Assembly (NCBI GenBank): GCA_022844125.1
Contig: JALHMI010000014.1
Span: forward strand, 62,001-126,000
Direction of reading: 5' to 3'
Source: Pirellulales bacterium
Lineage (GTDB): Bacteria > Planctomycetota > Planctomycetia > Pirellulales > PALSA-1355
Length of the DNA stretch: 64,000 nt
Shown: piece after piece, positions 1 through 8,444 of the stretch
Numbering within the stretch: position 1 is the first letter of the stretch
Layout: each line of letters opens with the position of its first letter
Made by a program: the position numbers and the translations under genes
Notes under the pieces: model-generated
The model's database searches: none
Told to the model about the DNA's origin: nothing
The model's input: only the letters and a program-made list of their open reading frames with translations

Positions 1-1995
1 GCCATCGGCGTCTTCATGGAAATCAAGCACGCGGAAGCAACCCATCAGCCCCGAGCCACCGGAGAGCGGCAAATCGACCGGGCCCTTGCGGAAGCGGTGC
101 GTGTCGCCCCAGGCCACGTCGATCGTGCCGAACCGCCGCTTCAAGTTGTCCATCGCTTCACGGAAAGTGGTCCGTGCAAGGTCCGGGTCAGCCAGCCCGC
201 GCGGCGTCTTCGTCGGCTCATCCGTGTTCCAAGCCACCGCGAACTGTCCTTTCGCCTTCTCATAGCGCTTCCACCACTCGGTGAACAGCGTCGCCCCCCG
301 GCTGCCGGCCGCGACCTGATTGTCCCAGGCCTTCAGCAGCGCGGCTGCCGCTGCGAACTCTTCGCTCTCCGACGAATCGCCAAGTGCCGCGAGCAAGTCA
401 TCCTTCACACGGTCCGCCACCAGGATCCTGGGGCTGTGCTTTCGCTCGCGAATCTCCTCCAGCGAAAGCTTGTCGTCGCCGCCGATCAACTCCAGGCTGT
501 GCTGCGTGCGCAGGCTGACAGAGTTTTCTCGCAAGTATTGCGGAAACTTCTCTGGATCCAGGAGCGACTTCAGGTTCGTGTAGTACGGCGGCGAATTGCA
601 GTTCTGCACGTATCCGCCCGCGGGATTCACCAACTGCGGCAACTCTTCGGTGTGCAAGAAATCCGTCCAGATGTCGTCCGTGCATTTCGCCGGAATCGCC
701 TTCGTCGTCTGTCGCTCGTGCGGCAGCTTGGGCACCGTGCCGTTAAACAGGTAATAGATGTTCCCCGCCCGGTCCGCATAGCAGATGTTAAACATCGGAA
801 TCTGGTTCATCGCCACGACCTGGCGAAACTCGTCGAAGCTCTTCGTCTGCATCATCTTCAGCCACTGCTCGTACGCCCGGTAGTTCTCCCAGCAGGCGCT
901 CCGCAGCACGAATGCCTTGTGCGCGGTCTTGTGAATCACCGGTCCCAGCGGCGTGTGCCAGAACGTGAACTTCTCGATCTTTCGCGGCGCATTGCCGTCG
1001 CGCACGGCAATCTCGACCTTCTCGCGCTCGAGCGGCACCGACCCGCCATCGAACAAATAGTGATCCGGCCGATCGGCGTCGAGCTCCAACTCATAAATCT
1101 CCTCCATGTCCGGATAGTTTACCGTATGCGACCAGCCAAGATACTCATTCCAGCCGGAAGTGAGCACGGGCCGGCCGATAAACGTCGAGCCATAAAAGTT
1201 CATCTTTCCCGGCACGATCAAATGGGCTTCGTAGTAAGTCGAGACTGGCGCCCACGGCTGATGCGGATTTCCCATCAGCAGCGCGCGGCCCGACTGGCTC
1301 CGGCTCGGTGCGAAGGCCCACATGTTCGAACCGACCTCGGCTTCGCTCCCATGTCCGAATGTTCCTTCGAACGCTGGGTGCCGCGGCTCACCCGTGCTCA
1401 TCGCGGCCGTCTCGACACCTTGCTCCTTCAAGAAGCCCTCGATGATCTTGCCGCGATTGAACGCAAACCGCATTACCCCCGCTTGTCCATAAGCCACGAC
1501 GTCGTGCCCCGTCACCTTCGGAGCCCAGGCCGGAGCGTTCTGCGGATGACGTGCAACGTACTCGTTGATCCCTGCCGCGAAGCCCTCGCACATCGTGCGA
1601 TAGTCCGGATCGAGCTTGTGATACGTGTCAACCGCGCGGCGATAAATGCGAAACTGCCGACTGAAGCGATCCGCCGCCACATGCTTGCCGTCGCCCGGCT
1701 CGCGTTCGTCGGCGCCAAAGGTGATCGCCAGCTCCCCGCGCGCCCCGACGATCCCGCGCAGAATGTTCGGCAGATGATCCTCTGCCTGGCAGTACCCGAA
1801 ACCGAACGCCACGGCCTCCAGCGTGTCGCCCTGGATGTGGGGCACGCCGTACTCGGTCCGGCGAATTTCGACCTGCTTGGCCAGGTCCTTGGCATCCGCC
1901 GCCAGCGCGGTCGTCGCGCTCGGCGAGATTGCCACCAGCGCCGTTGCTAAGAGCAAAACAGACCAGGTAACGTATCGCTTGATTCGCGTGATCAT
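1..1995 (-). CDS. Penicillin acylase family N-terminal-nucleophile hydrolase, partial
   Basis: The minus-strand frame is open from an ATG at 1995 to the window edge, giving 665 codons with the C-terminus missing. It starts with a hydrophobic signal peptide (about residues 9-32, ending ALA), so the enzyme is probably periplasmic. The motif VGSNMWAF places the probable autocatalytic serine near residue 223, as expected for penicillin and acyl-homoserine-lactone acylases, which cut themselves to expose an N-terminal Ser. NPHQPW and WSHTVNYPD further support the family. It hydrolyses amides of unknown substrate; penicillin, acyl-homoserine lactone and lipopeptides are all possible in the family. 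No strong Shine-Dalgarno is seen. Confidence 0.9.
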   Translation of the reverse strand, partial: MITRIKRYVTWSVLLLATALVAISPSATTALAADAKDLAKQVEIRRTEYGVPHIQGDTLEAVAFGFGYCQAEDHLPNILRGIVGARGELAITFGADEREPGDGKHVAADRFSRQFRIYRRAVDTYHKLDPDYRTMCEGFAAGINEYVARHPQNAPAWAPKVTGHDVVAYGQAGVMRFAFNRGKIIEGFLKEQGVETAAMSTGEPRHPAFEGTFGHGSEAEVGSNMWAFAPSRSQSGRALLMGNPHQPWAPVSTYYEAHLIVPGKMNFYGSTFIGRPVLTSGWNEYLGWSHTVNYPDMEEIYELELDADRPDHYLFDGGSVPLEREKVEIAVRDGNAPRKIEKFTFWHTPLGPVIHKTAHKAFVLRSACWENYRAYEQWLKMMQTKSFDEFRQVVAMNQIPMFNICYADRAGNIYYLFNGTVPKLPHERQTTKAIPAKCTDDIWTDFLHTEELPQLVNPAGGYVQNCNSPPYYTNLKSLLDPEKFPQYLRENSVSLRTQHSLELIGGDDKLSLEEIRERKHSPRILVADRVKDDLLAALGDSSESEEFAAAAALLKAWDNQVAAGSRGATLFTEWWKRYEKAKGQFAVAWNTDEPTKTPRGLADPDLARTTFREAMDNLKRRFGTIDVAWGDTHRFRKGPVDLPLSGGSGLMGCFRVLDFHEDADG

Positions 1996-2286
1996 GACTG
2001 CGCCGCCTGTGTTGCTGATGGTGTGCCGCCTGTTCGGTCCGAATCGAACCTGTCCGGCAGCTTATCTTGCCCGAGCGTGCCATTCAAGAATGTCAGGCCC
2101 GCGCAGAAACGGCTGGCCCGTTAAAAGGCCTGCATTCCCCCAGCGAGTTCGCCGAGAGTTGGCAGAGAAACTGACCCGATAGCTCGCTTGAACTAGCCGT
2201 TCACGGCCGCAGCCGCTCGCATTGGCAGCCGCTCGGCTCGCGGGTACGATTGATTCGCCCGGCGACATCAGCGTGAGTTGCCTGTG

Positions 2287-2372
2287 GGCCGGATGGCGAA
2301 ACTGGCAGACGCACGGGACTTAAAATCCCGTGGAGGGAAACCTCCGTGCGGGTTCGATCCCCGCTCCGGCCA
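2287..2372 (+). tRNA. tRNA-Leu(UAA)
   Basis: A complete cloverleaf with long variable arm is visible. Acceptor strands GGCCGGA (2287-2293) and TCCGGCC (2365-2371) pair over 7 bp, followed by discriminator A2372. The anticodon stem is CGGGA/TCCCG around loop CTTAAAA, giving anticodon TAA. The T arm is GCGGG-TTCGATC-CCCGC. CCA is not encoded. The 3' 58 bases also form one end of the 61-bp repeat that bounds the integrated element, so this gene is the integration target and was kept intact. Confidence 0.97.
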
Positions 2373-2375
2373 CTT
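2315..2375 (+). repeat. Attachment site attL inside tRNA-Leu
   Basis: This 61-bp stretch, from the anticodon stem through the tRNA 3' end plus CTT, is repeated without mismatch at 13642-13702. Flanks differ on both sides (C2314 versus A13641; A2376 versus G13703). It adjoins the integrase gene. A tRNA 3'-end identity block is the standard attachment core of tyrosine integrases. Confidence 0.95.
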
Positions 2376-2430
2376 ACTTACGGCGATTCGTCGCCACCAG
2401 GAAATTCCCCAACATGCGTTTAACATTCAA

Positions 2431-3543
2431 TTAGCTCGCCGTGCCGACCTTTGGCACGAATAGCGCCGCAACCGTGGCTTCGTGCTGCGGGGCGAGATTG
2501 ATGTACTTGAGCGTTGTCGTGTAGGACTTGTGTTGCATCTGGCTTTGCAACGCTGCCGCCGTCAGCCGTGACGCGTTCATCGTGGCAAACCCACGCCTAA
2601 AGTCGTGAAAGCCATACGCTCGCCCATCCTCGCGCCGAACCTTGGCCGCTTTCTGAATCTCCGCAAACTCGGCATATAGCGTGCGTCGCGAGTAATTCCA
2701 GGGGAACACCAGCGGGCCGAACCCCTTGATCTTGCGCAGGTGCTCCACGGCCAGCGGATGCAACGGGATTCGATTGTCACGCTTGCCCTTGTTGTCCGCC
2801 GCTCGACTTAACGCGAAGCCAGATTCTAGATTCACGTCATCCCAGCGAAGCGACAGCAGCGAGCCGATACGCCAGCCGGTCATCATCGCGAGCACTAGCA
2901 GAGCTTGCCACCAATCGGCAGCCGTGTAGTGTCCACCATCGGGGCGAGCGGCCGCGTTTGCGTTCGCGTACATACTTTCAAAATGCTCGGGCGTTGCATA
3001 AGTCGGAATCTTGCCCGGTTCGCGTAGGAACTCAAAGCACACTGTTCGCGAGCAGTATCCCCACTTCGCCGCTTTGCGAATCGCCGCGCGAACATGGCGC
3101 AACTCTTTATTCACGGTCGCCGCCGCAACTAGGGGCGTGTCTTTCGCGGCATTCTTGCTCCGCTTGGCGAACTCCGCGCTGCGCTTCGCAACGAACTCAT
3201 CCAGCGTGCGAGCGGAAATTGAATCCACGCGGGCCGGCGAGACTAGCCGCTGGAAGTGGTCCAGGGCTTGAGTGTATGCGCCCCGTGTCGCGGATGACCG
3301 CCCGGGCAAACCACGGTCGAAAAACTCTTTCCGAAAATCTGCCCACGCCTTGCGGCTGGTTGATTCATACGTGCCCGCCGCTAGTTGCCCTTCGATCTTG
3401 CGAGCGAACTTTTGTGCCCGGCTCTTCGCGCCGAGTGATTTCGATTTTCGCTTGCCCTCTGGATCGATCCAGCCGACCGACCACGGCGCATCGTCGCCCA
3501 ACTTTTGCTTTTGCCGGGGATCTTGGAAAAGCCATGCCTTCAT
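2431..3543 (-). CDS. int: Tyrosine-type site-specific integrase
   Basis: 370 aa. The N-terminal arm-binding part (about 1-70) is followed by a core-binding SAM-like domain (about 75-180) and a catalytic domain (about 205-360). Catalytic residues are visible: Arg225 in TGWRIGSLLSLRW, His313 and Arg316 in FHDFRRGF, His338 in MQHKSYTTT and the nucleophile Tyr347 in LKYINL. The stop lies 56 bp from attL, the usual position of an integrase that recombines at the adjacent tRNA. It should catalyse integration and, with a directionality factor (candidates at 12040-12494), excision. Confidence 0.96.
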   Translation of the reverse strand: MKAWLFQDPRQKQKLGDDAPWSVGWIDPEGKRKSKSLGAKSRAQKFARKIEGQLAAGTYESTSRKAWADFRKEFFDRGLPGRSSATRGAYTQALDHFQRLVSPARVDSISARTLDEFVAKRSAEFAKRSKNAAKDTPLVAAATVNKELRHVRAAIRKAAKWGYCSRTVCFEFLREPGKIPTYATPEHFESMYANANAAARPDGGHYTAADWWQALLVLAMMTGWRIGSLLSLRWDDVNLESGFALSRAADNKGKRDNRIPLHPLAVEHLRKIKGFGPLVFPWNYSRRTLYAEFAEIQKAAKVRREDGRAYGFHDFRRGFATMNASRLTAAALQSQMQHKSYTTTLKYINLAPQHEATVAALFVPKVGTAS

Positions 3544-3565
3544 AACGTCCTCCCTTGGAATGAAT

Positions 3566-3874
3566 TCACCCCGAGCGAGAGAGACGGGATAGCGGCGCGC
3601 GAGCGCGTTTCGCTAAACTGGCAGAATGCCATGACGTTCCCTCGCAAACAGGGTCGTTGTGGAACAGGGCCGGCCCGGTGTTATCAGCACTTGGCCGGCT
3701 CGCTTTATTATTGCGACTCGCGACCGTGTTTGCCATCGAATTCATTTCGCTTTTGCCGTGATTCTCAAGTGAAAAACGATGGTTTTCGGGCATGCCACCA
3801 GAGCCACTACGAGCCCCGTAGCCGCTAGGCAATCGCCAGCCTATTGCGAGCCAGTGACGCCGTTTCATGCTCAC
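3566..3874 (-). CDS. Possible small protein upstream of integrase (doubtful)
   Basis: A 102-codon frame whose GTG (3874-3872) overlaps the TGA of the preceding gene as GTGA, the arrangement used repeatedly in this element. An internal ATG at 3868 is an alternative start. The product is rich in Ser, Asn and Arg, has no recognisable domain and unconvincing composition. If it is not real, 3545-3870 is a 326-bp noncoding gap upstream of int that could hold its promoter. Confidence 0.3.
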   Translation of the reverse strand: MSMKRRHWLAIGWRLPSGYGARSGSGGMPENHRFSLENHGKSEMNSMANTVASRNNKASRPSADNTGPALFHNDPVCEGTSWHSASLAKRARAPLSRLSRSG

Positions 3875-4089
3875 CGTGAGCCGCTCCGTGGCTTGCTCAC
3901 TTCAAGCATCGCTGCCAGTTCATCATTTAGAGCGTCGAGCGTGCTTTTGAGTTGCTTCGCGTGCCGTTCGGCTTGCGATAGGCTCGCCTCGACGCTGGAA
4001 ATATCTTGACGCAACCGCTCGACCGTTTTTGCTGGCGTCAGTTGCCGGGCAACGTAGGCTCGCGCGTACTTGTCATCGGGCGCTGTCAT
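3871..4089 (-). CDS. Small coiled-coil protein of the element
   Basis: 72 aa from the ATG at 4089, which overlaps the TGA of the upstream gene as ATGA. An upstream in-frame ATG at 4104 is possible, but the overlap favours 4089. Residues about 20-60 form a heptad-like helix (ERLRQDISSVEASLSQAERH). I do not recognise a family. It sits downstream of the packaging genes, so a structural accessory or regulator is possible, but nothing in the sequence decides this. Confidence 0.65.
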   Translation of the reverse strand: MTAPDDKYARAYVARQLTPAKTVERLRQDISSVEASLSQAERHAKQLKSTLDALNDELAAMLEVSKPRSGSR

Positions 4090-4361
4090 TCTGCCTCGCT
4101 CCATTCACGCAACGACGCGATCAGCTCCACGCGTAGACGTAAAAGGTTCGCCAGATCGTCATTCGTGATCAGTTCCGACTGCGGATAGATTTCACCGAGC
4201 ATCCGGCAGTCAAGCCTATGCATCTCGATCGCAACCAGCACGCGACGTATAGACTCGGCCACGATCTCGCGATGCGACATACGCGCCAGCCGGCGAACGT
4301 CAGCCAGGGCTGTTGCCACGGACCGCGCCCCACTCTCAAGCACCTCATCGCGCGTGATCAT
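4086..4361 (-). CDS. Hypothetical helical protein of the element
   Basis: 91 aa beginning MITRDEVLESG. The ATG at 4361 is preceded by AAGGGGAA, a good Shine-Dalgarno. The same frame continues upstream without stop, but that part is a shadow of the neighbouring gene. The sequence is all-alpha in appearance, without signal peptide or recognised motif. It is translationally coupled to the 72-aa gene by ATGA. Confidence 0.7.
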   Translation of the reverse strand: MITRDEVLESGARSVATALADVRRLARMSHREIVAESIRRVLVAIEMHRLDCRMLGEIYPQSELITNDDLANLLRLRVELIASLREWSEAE

Positions 4362-4435
4362 CGGGTTCCCCTTAAAATGCCGGGCACCGACGCCAACGGC
4401 CCGCATACCGTCGACGCCAGCGCCCGAGCTATTTG

Positions 4436-5185
4436 CTACGAGTCGTTTTTCGGAATACTTCGAAACTGCATGTTTTCGGCCACCATTCGCTCCGCATCGT
4501 TCGCGGCTTGCTTGCGTTCGATCTTGGCAATCTCCGTGGTGATCCTGTCCACTTCCGCTTGCCGCTTGGCGAACTGTTTCAGATCCGAGCGAGCCGCTGC
4601 CAGGTGTGCCAGCATCACCGGGCGCTCGTCCAAGGGCGCAGCTTCGATCTTCGCTGGTAACGTGGCCACCAGCGCTTCGCATTCGGCGCGGCGCTTTAGC
4701 TCGGCGTCTTTCAGGGCGACACGGTCGCGAGCATGCGCCAAATTGTTGATCTCACCGCCGAACCCTGATGCCTTCGTGTCGATCCACTTGGCAGCCGTTC
4801 TGAACAGGAAGTTTCGCGCCTGCGAAAGCTGTGTGCTGTGAAAGTTCCGGGCCGTTACTGCCCGCACCTTGGCTGATTCAACGTCGCGCTGACGTTGTTC
4901 GTATACGGTCAGCATTTTGAAAAAAGGATCGTCGGCCAGCGCCTTTTGCGCTTTCGCTAACTCAGCATCAGCAGCTTCGGCGGCTTGCTTCTCCGCGCTG
5001 TTCTTGTCTGCCAGGATTGCGGCACAGCGCCGACGCTCGCCGAGCGTTTCAACATCCTTTTGCACGTCGGCCGGATCGCGATTGTCGCAATCGTCCGGCG
5101 TCAACGTGCCCTTGCAGATTCCCTTTTGATAGCCGAACTGACTCTGCGGGCTCGGGCCGCGTAACCTGTTGAGTAACTCAAGCAT
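4436..5185 (-). CDS. Long helical coiled-coil protein of the element
   Basis: 249 aa from the ATG at 5185, preceded by AAAGGACA at suitable spacing; an ATG ten codons upstream (5215) lacks this support. The N-terminal 50 residues contain three cysteines (CKGTLTPDDCDN and RRRC further on). The rest is strongly helical and rich in Ala, Glu, Lys and Arg. It lies just after the prohead-protease-like gene, where many phages carry a scaffold or capsid gene. The composition is more like a scaffold or size-determination protein than a major capsid protein, but this is inference from position and composition only. Confidence 0.7.
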   Translation of the reverse strand: MLELLNRLRGPSPQSQFGYQKGICKGTLTPDDCDNRDPADVQKDVETLGERRRCAAILADKNSAEKQAAEAADAELAKAQKALADDPFFKMLTVYEQRQRDVESAKVRAVTARNFHSTQLSQARNFLFRTAAKWIDTKASGFGGEINNLAHARDRVALKDAELKRRAECEALVATLPAKIEAAPLDERPVMLAHLAAARSDLKQFAKRQAEVDRITTEIAKIERKQAANDAERMVAENMQFRSIPKNDS

Positions 5186-5227
5186 TGAAATTGTCCTTTG
5201 TGTTGAATCGAACATTGAGAAAACAAC

Positions 5228-6115
5228 TTATCTGTACCGCTTTACCAGCGGCTCAAATGGATTCACCGAGCCCGTTCGGTCGATCGTTTTGCCACAGACC
5301 AGCGAGACGAACTCACCCGTGCTCATCGGCCGGGCGGATCGCTTGGGAGTCTGCTCAAGTAGGTACTGCCGCAGATCAGGACGTGCCGCGAGAATTTCGT
5401 CCGTCGTCGCCGCGTACACGTCGACCCCTTCGCGCTGTTCAGAGGCCACTGGACTTTTCGTCATTCCGGCAAGTGCCTTGCGGACTTCAGCCAAGCTGAA
5501 AATTTCCGCCATGCCGAGCTTCGCCACGGCGACGCCAGCACGTACGAGCCCATCAATCACGGAGTCATGGACGTTAAGCATCCCCCGCAGCTCTTGCCGC
5601 GTGACGAACTGATCGGCGCCGTCGGCAGAGATCGACTCGTACAGGCCGTTCGTCGTCGCCGCGTCGGCCACCACGTCGACGCTCACCACCTTCTCGATGG
5701 CTTCGACGACAAGCTTGCCGCCGGGGCCGCGACTGGTGCGAGCCTGCACGTTATGCGACAAGCCGACGTTCGCGGGCGAGTGCTCCGCGTCGTAAGCCAG
5801 CATCTCCGCGACAGGATGCTTCGGGTTGAAACGCAAGTCGCCGTACAAGCCGCCGCCCTTGACGTGCACGTTCTCAAGATGGCCGAGCCGGTCCTGGTAA
5901 TCGCGGGGACTACCTGGCGAGCCCTTGGCATGGTTCACGTTCACTTTGGCGCCTTCGTAGAGGGCCGCCGACCGCTCGATTGTCGCCAGCGGATACGTGC
6001 GACCGTTCTTCGATTCCGTTCCAAGAATCTTAACGTTGCGAATGACGTGATTTGCCACGTCGACGCGTCCGCCGCTGAATGCAATTCGTTCGGTGAGAAA
6101 TTCCAGGTTTTTCAT
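5228..6115 (-). CDS. Prohead protease-like protein
   Basis: 295 aa; ATG at 6115 preceded by CGGAGTG. The N-terminal 160 residues resemble phage prohead maturation proteases of the herpesvirus-assemblin/T4 gp21 type. They show SKNGRTYP (36-42), a candidate catalytic His in VNVNH (His62), a candidate nucleophile in NVGLSHNVQ (Ser120) and the conserved strand VVSVDVVADAATTNG (143-157). In phages this enzyme trims scaffold and capsid proteins inside the prohead. The C-terminal 130 residues are helical and could be a self-cleaved scaffold part. Here it lies directly after terL with no portal between and no capsid gene after it, which is unusual. Confidence 0.75.
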   Translation of the reverse strand: MKNLEFLTERIAFSGGRVDVANHVIRNVKILGTESKNGRTYPLATIERSAALYEGAKVNVNHAKGSPGSPRDYQDRLGHLENVHVKGGGLYGDLRFNPKHPVAEMLAYDAEHSPANVGLSHNVQARTSRGPGGKLVVEAIEKVVSVDVVADAATTNGLYESISADGADQFVTRQELRGMLNVHDSVIDGLVRAGVAVAKLGMAEIFSLAEVRKALAGMTKSPVASEQREGVDVYAATTDEILAARPDLRQYLLEQTPKRSARPMSTGEFVSLVCGKTIDRTGSVNPFEPLVKRYR

Positions 6116-6135
6116 AGTTTCACTCCGTTCCAGGG

Positions 6136-7560
6136 TTAAAGATCAAACACAGTTTCGGGCATCGGGGGCAGAGGGGGCTGATACTCTGTGATTGCCGCGA
6201 ACGCGTCGGGCAGGCAAAGCATCAGCGCGCTTGCCCGGTCGCAATGCCCCGAGCGATCGCGCGGCGCACTCGCTTTAACGCCCGTTTGCGTTTCGACCAG
6301 TTGCAGCTTGCCCAGGTCCGCAATCAATTCCGGCTCGCGATAGAGCTTGATTTGCCGGTCGCGAAACACCGTGATAAGCGAAGTCGCAAAACGGCTCAGA
6401 TTCGTCGGAGTCGATGGCGTCTCCCACACTGGATAGCCCGCGCGAATCAGTCGCTGCGCGAGCCCCGCGCAGTTCCACGGGTCAAAATAGCAGCAACGCA
6501 GGCGATACTGCCAGAATGCTTGTTGCACAGCGACTTCGATATCGTCGAGTTGAACATCGGCACCCGGTAGCGGCTTCCACGATTCACAGTTCGCCAAGCG
6601 AATCAGCCCCCGAGCCGGGTCGACGCCAAGCACCACTAACGCGCTATGGTCGCGACGAATCCCCAGATCGAGCCCGGCAATAAATAGATAGTCGGGCTCA
6701 TCGCCATTCATCGGGCCCAGCGTCGTGTCAATTGCCGCTTCGATATCCGCCGCTTCAAGTAGGTCGCCAGCTTGCGAAAGCCATTCGTTGAGCCAGTAGC
6801 GGCGAAACGTGCTCGACGGCAAGAGCCGCTCTTGCTCGGCGAGAATCTTCGGCGTGATCCAGCTTGCTTGCGGACCGTCGAGCCGTGAGAAATACCAATC
6901 AGCATCCGTCCGCGCGGCTTCGCGCACCTTCCATTGCCAACTAGTGCCCATGCCAAGCCCGGCATTCGAGATAATGCAGAGCAAGCACTTCGCTTGCTTC
7001 GCCGCTGAACTGAACAGCGAATGCCAAAGCGACTCGCCAGCATCTTTCCAATGACTTAATTCGTCCGCCACGACGAAATGCGGCAGGAGCCCGAAGCTGG
7101 TGGGCGCATCACTGCTAATGACCGATAACTCGCTGCCCGTGCGTCGGTTCACCACGGCACCGCGTTGCACGTCGAGCACTTCGCCGATCGGGGGATTGAG
7201 CCGACAAAGCGAGTCGATTGCGTTGAGCACCAGCCGCGCTTGATCGGCATCGCCAGCCGCAGCCACGCCACGGATACGCGACGGGGCAGCGTAGATTGCC
7301 CACGAAGCCATTAGCGCAATGTCGCTCGTTTTGCTGTGACCACGGGGCCGCTCAAGGTAGCCTCGCAACGTCGGGGGCGACTTCGGTTTGACGCCTGCCA
7401 CAACTTGCCAGCCAGGGTCGAGCGCGGCGAAGTCTGCCTCTTGCCAGGGGTCGAGCACGTCGACCAGCCGGCGAGGCTCGCCGTTGCATTCCACAATCAG
7501 GCGTTTGCGGAACTCGGCGGGGTCCGCCTTTACGGCCGCTTCGGTCGGTTGCTTGCTCAT
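6136..7560 (-). CDS. terL: Phage terminase large subunit
   Basis: 474 aa. The ATG at 7560 is supported by GGAGG nine bases upstream and by an ATGA overlap with the 43-aa gene; longer readings run into neighbouring genes. The ATPase domain has a variant Walker A RPRGHSKT (71-78), the alternative form seen in some TerL proteins, and Walker B VVADEL (163-168). The nuclease domain has acidic residues in GLDLG (Asp298), YFDPWN (Asp360) and GHCDRAS (Asp441). All motifs needed for packaging and headful or cos cutting appear intact, so the gene is probably functional. It would translocate DNA into a procapsid together with a small subunit. Confidence 0.93.
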   Translation of the reverse strand: MSKQPTEAAVKADPAEFRKRLIVECNGEPRRLVDVLDPWQEADFAALDPGWQVVAGVKPKSPPTLRGYLERPRGHSKTSDIALMASWAIYAAPSRIRGVAAAGDADQARLVLNAIDSLCRLNPPIGEVLDVQRGAVVNRRTGSELSVISSDAPTSFGLLPHFVVADELSHWKDAGESLWHSLFSSAAKQAKCLLCIISNAGLGMGTSWQWKVREAARTDADWYFSRLDGPQASWITPKILAEQERLLPSSTFRRYWLNEWLSQAGDLLEAADIEAAIDTTLGPMNGDEPDYLFIAGLDLGIRRDHSALVVLGVDPARGLIRLANCESWKPLPGADVQLDDIEVAVQQAFWQYRLRCCYFDPWNCAGLAQRLIRAGYPVWETPSTPTNLSRFATSLITVFRDRQIKLYREPELIADLGKLQLVETQTGVKASAPRDRSGHCDRASALMLCLPDAFAAITEYQPPLPPMPETVFDL

Positions 7561-7688
7561 CGTCCGCGCCTCCGTTGCTTGCGTGCTTGCCTTGCTTCGC
7601 GCCGATAGCGCTCGCGGTCGAGCCGGGCTTGCGTGACGTGCGTCGGGTGAAAGCACTTGCCCGCGTTTCTCTTTCGTGTTGTGGTCAC
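7557..7688 (-). CDS. 43-aa arginine-rich protein between terS-like and terL
   Basis: A GTG at 7688 overlaps the upstream TGA (GTGA), and its own TGA overlaps the terL ATG (ATGA). GGGAGG lies eight bases before the GTG. This double coupling plus a strong ribosome binding site is good evidence that the small frame is translated. The product begins MTTTRKRNAGKCFHPTHVTQ and ends in a highly basic tail (KQRRRGR). It may bind DNA or RNA, or act with the terminase; no family is recognised. Confidence 0.75.
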   Translation of the reverse strand: MTTTRKRNAGKCFHPTHVTQARLDRERYRREARQARKQRRRGR

Positions 7689-8332
7689 TGGTTGCCTCCC
7701 TGCGGCTCTGTGTGGCTTGCTGGTGCGTCCGCCTTGCCGAGAGTAGGCTGCCTATTGTTACAACTTGGAGAATTCCAAGTTGTCTTTTCAACCAACTCTC
7801 GCACCGACTTCACTAGGTGGTTGCTTTCGCCTTGCGTCGGGTCGGCTTCCACAATGCGGGCGTCTATGAGCGCCCACGGGTCGGCGTTCGCCTTGCTGCC
7901 GATGTTCAGTTCGCGGATCGCTCGGTCGCGGGCTTCGCTTGCTCGGGCCGTTTCCCGCGCGAAAGCCAGCCGCTCACTAGCGTTCAGCTTGTCGCATTCG
8001 AGCCGCAGCCAGCGGTTTGCCAGTTGGGCGACGCGTTCCCATCGTCCGGCGGTTTGGATAATCGCCGCGTTCACCAGATCGACTTCGCCGTGAGCCGCGA
8101 TCGTGGCAACCGTCAACGCCCGCGTGAGAGCCTGAACACGACGTTGCTCGCGAACCGCATCCTTTGGCCAGCCACCCCCGCGCAAGAAATGCTTGCCAGC
8201 GTTGCCGTTCTCAAGGGGTGCCCCCGGCTTGCTTGTACAAGTCCGCGAAACCTCGCTCGGCGCGTCGGTCGTTGCATGTTCAGTGAATGTCGCGGGGGTC
8301 GTGTCGCCGCAACTCGTTACGTGTTCATTCAT
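7685..8332 (-). CDS. Putative terminase small subunit-like protein
   Basis: 215 aa; ATG at 8332 with AGGGG about 11 bases upstream. The N-terminal 45 residues are Thr/Ser-rich and look disordered. Residues about 55-175 are helical and contain conserved-looking segments (FLRGGGWPKDAVREQRR, GEVDLVNAAIIQTAGRWER). I see no decisive motif. The TerS assignment rests on its place just upstream of terL and a size and helical content compatible with small terminases, which recognise pac or cos DNA. Confidence 0.55.
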   Translation of the reverse strand: MNEHVTSCGDTTPATFTEHATTDAPSEVSRTCTSKPGAPLENGNAGKHFLRGGGWPKDAVREQRRVQALTRALTVATIAAHGEVDLVNAAIIQTAGRWERVAQLANRWLRLECDKLNASERLAFARETARASEARDRAIRELNIGSKANADPWALIDARIVEADPTQGESNHLVKSVRELVEKTTWNSPSCNNRQPTLGKADAPASHTEPQGGNQ

Positions 8333-8444
8333 TAGGTTTCAGTCCCCTAGGATTGACAATCCAGTCCGGCCGTTTCGGGCCCGTTTCGACGCGTTCCGTT
8401 GACCGTGCTCGGGTCGGTAGGTGATCCAGGTGCTCGGGTACTCC

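Noticed and set aside
16-1950. Long 644-codon plus-strand frame
   Set aside because: It is the antisense of the penicillin acylase gene; its translation is Arg/Leu-rich without motifs, while the minus frame has a signal peptide and catalytic serine.
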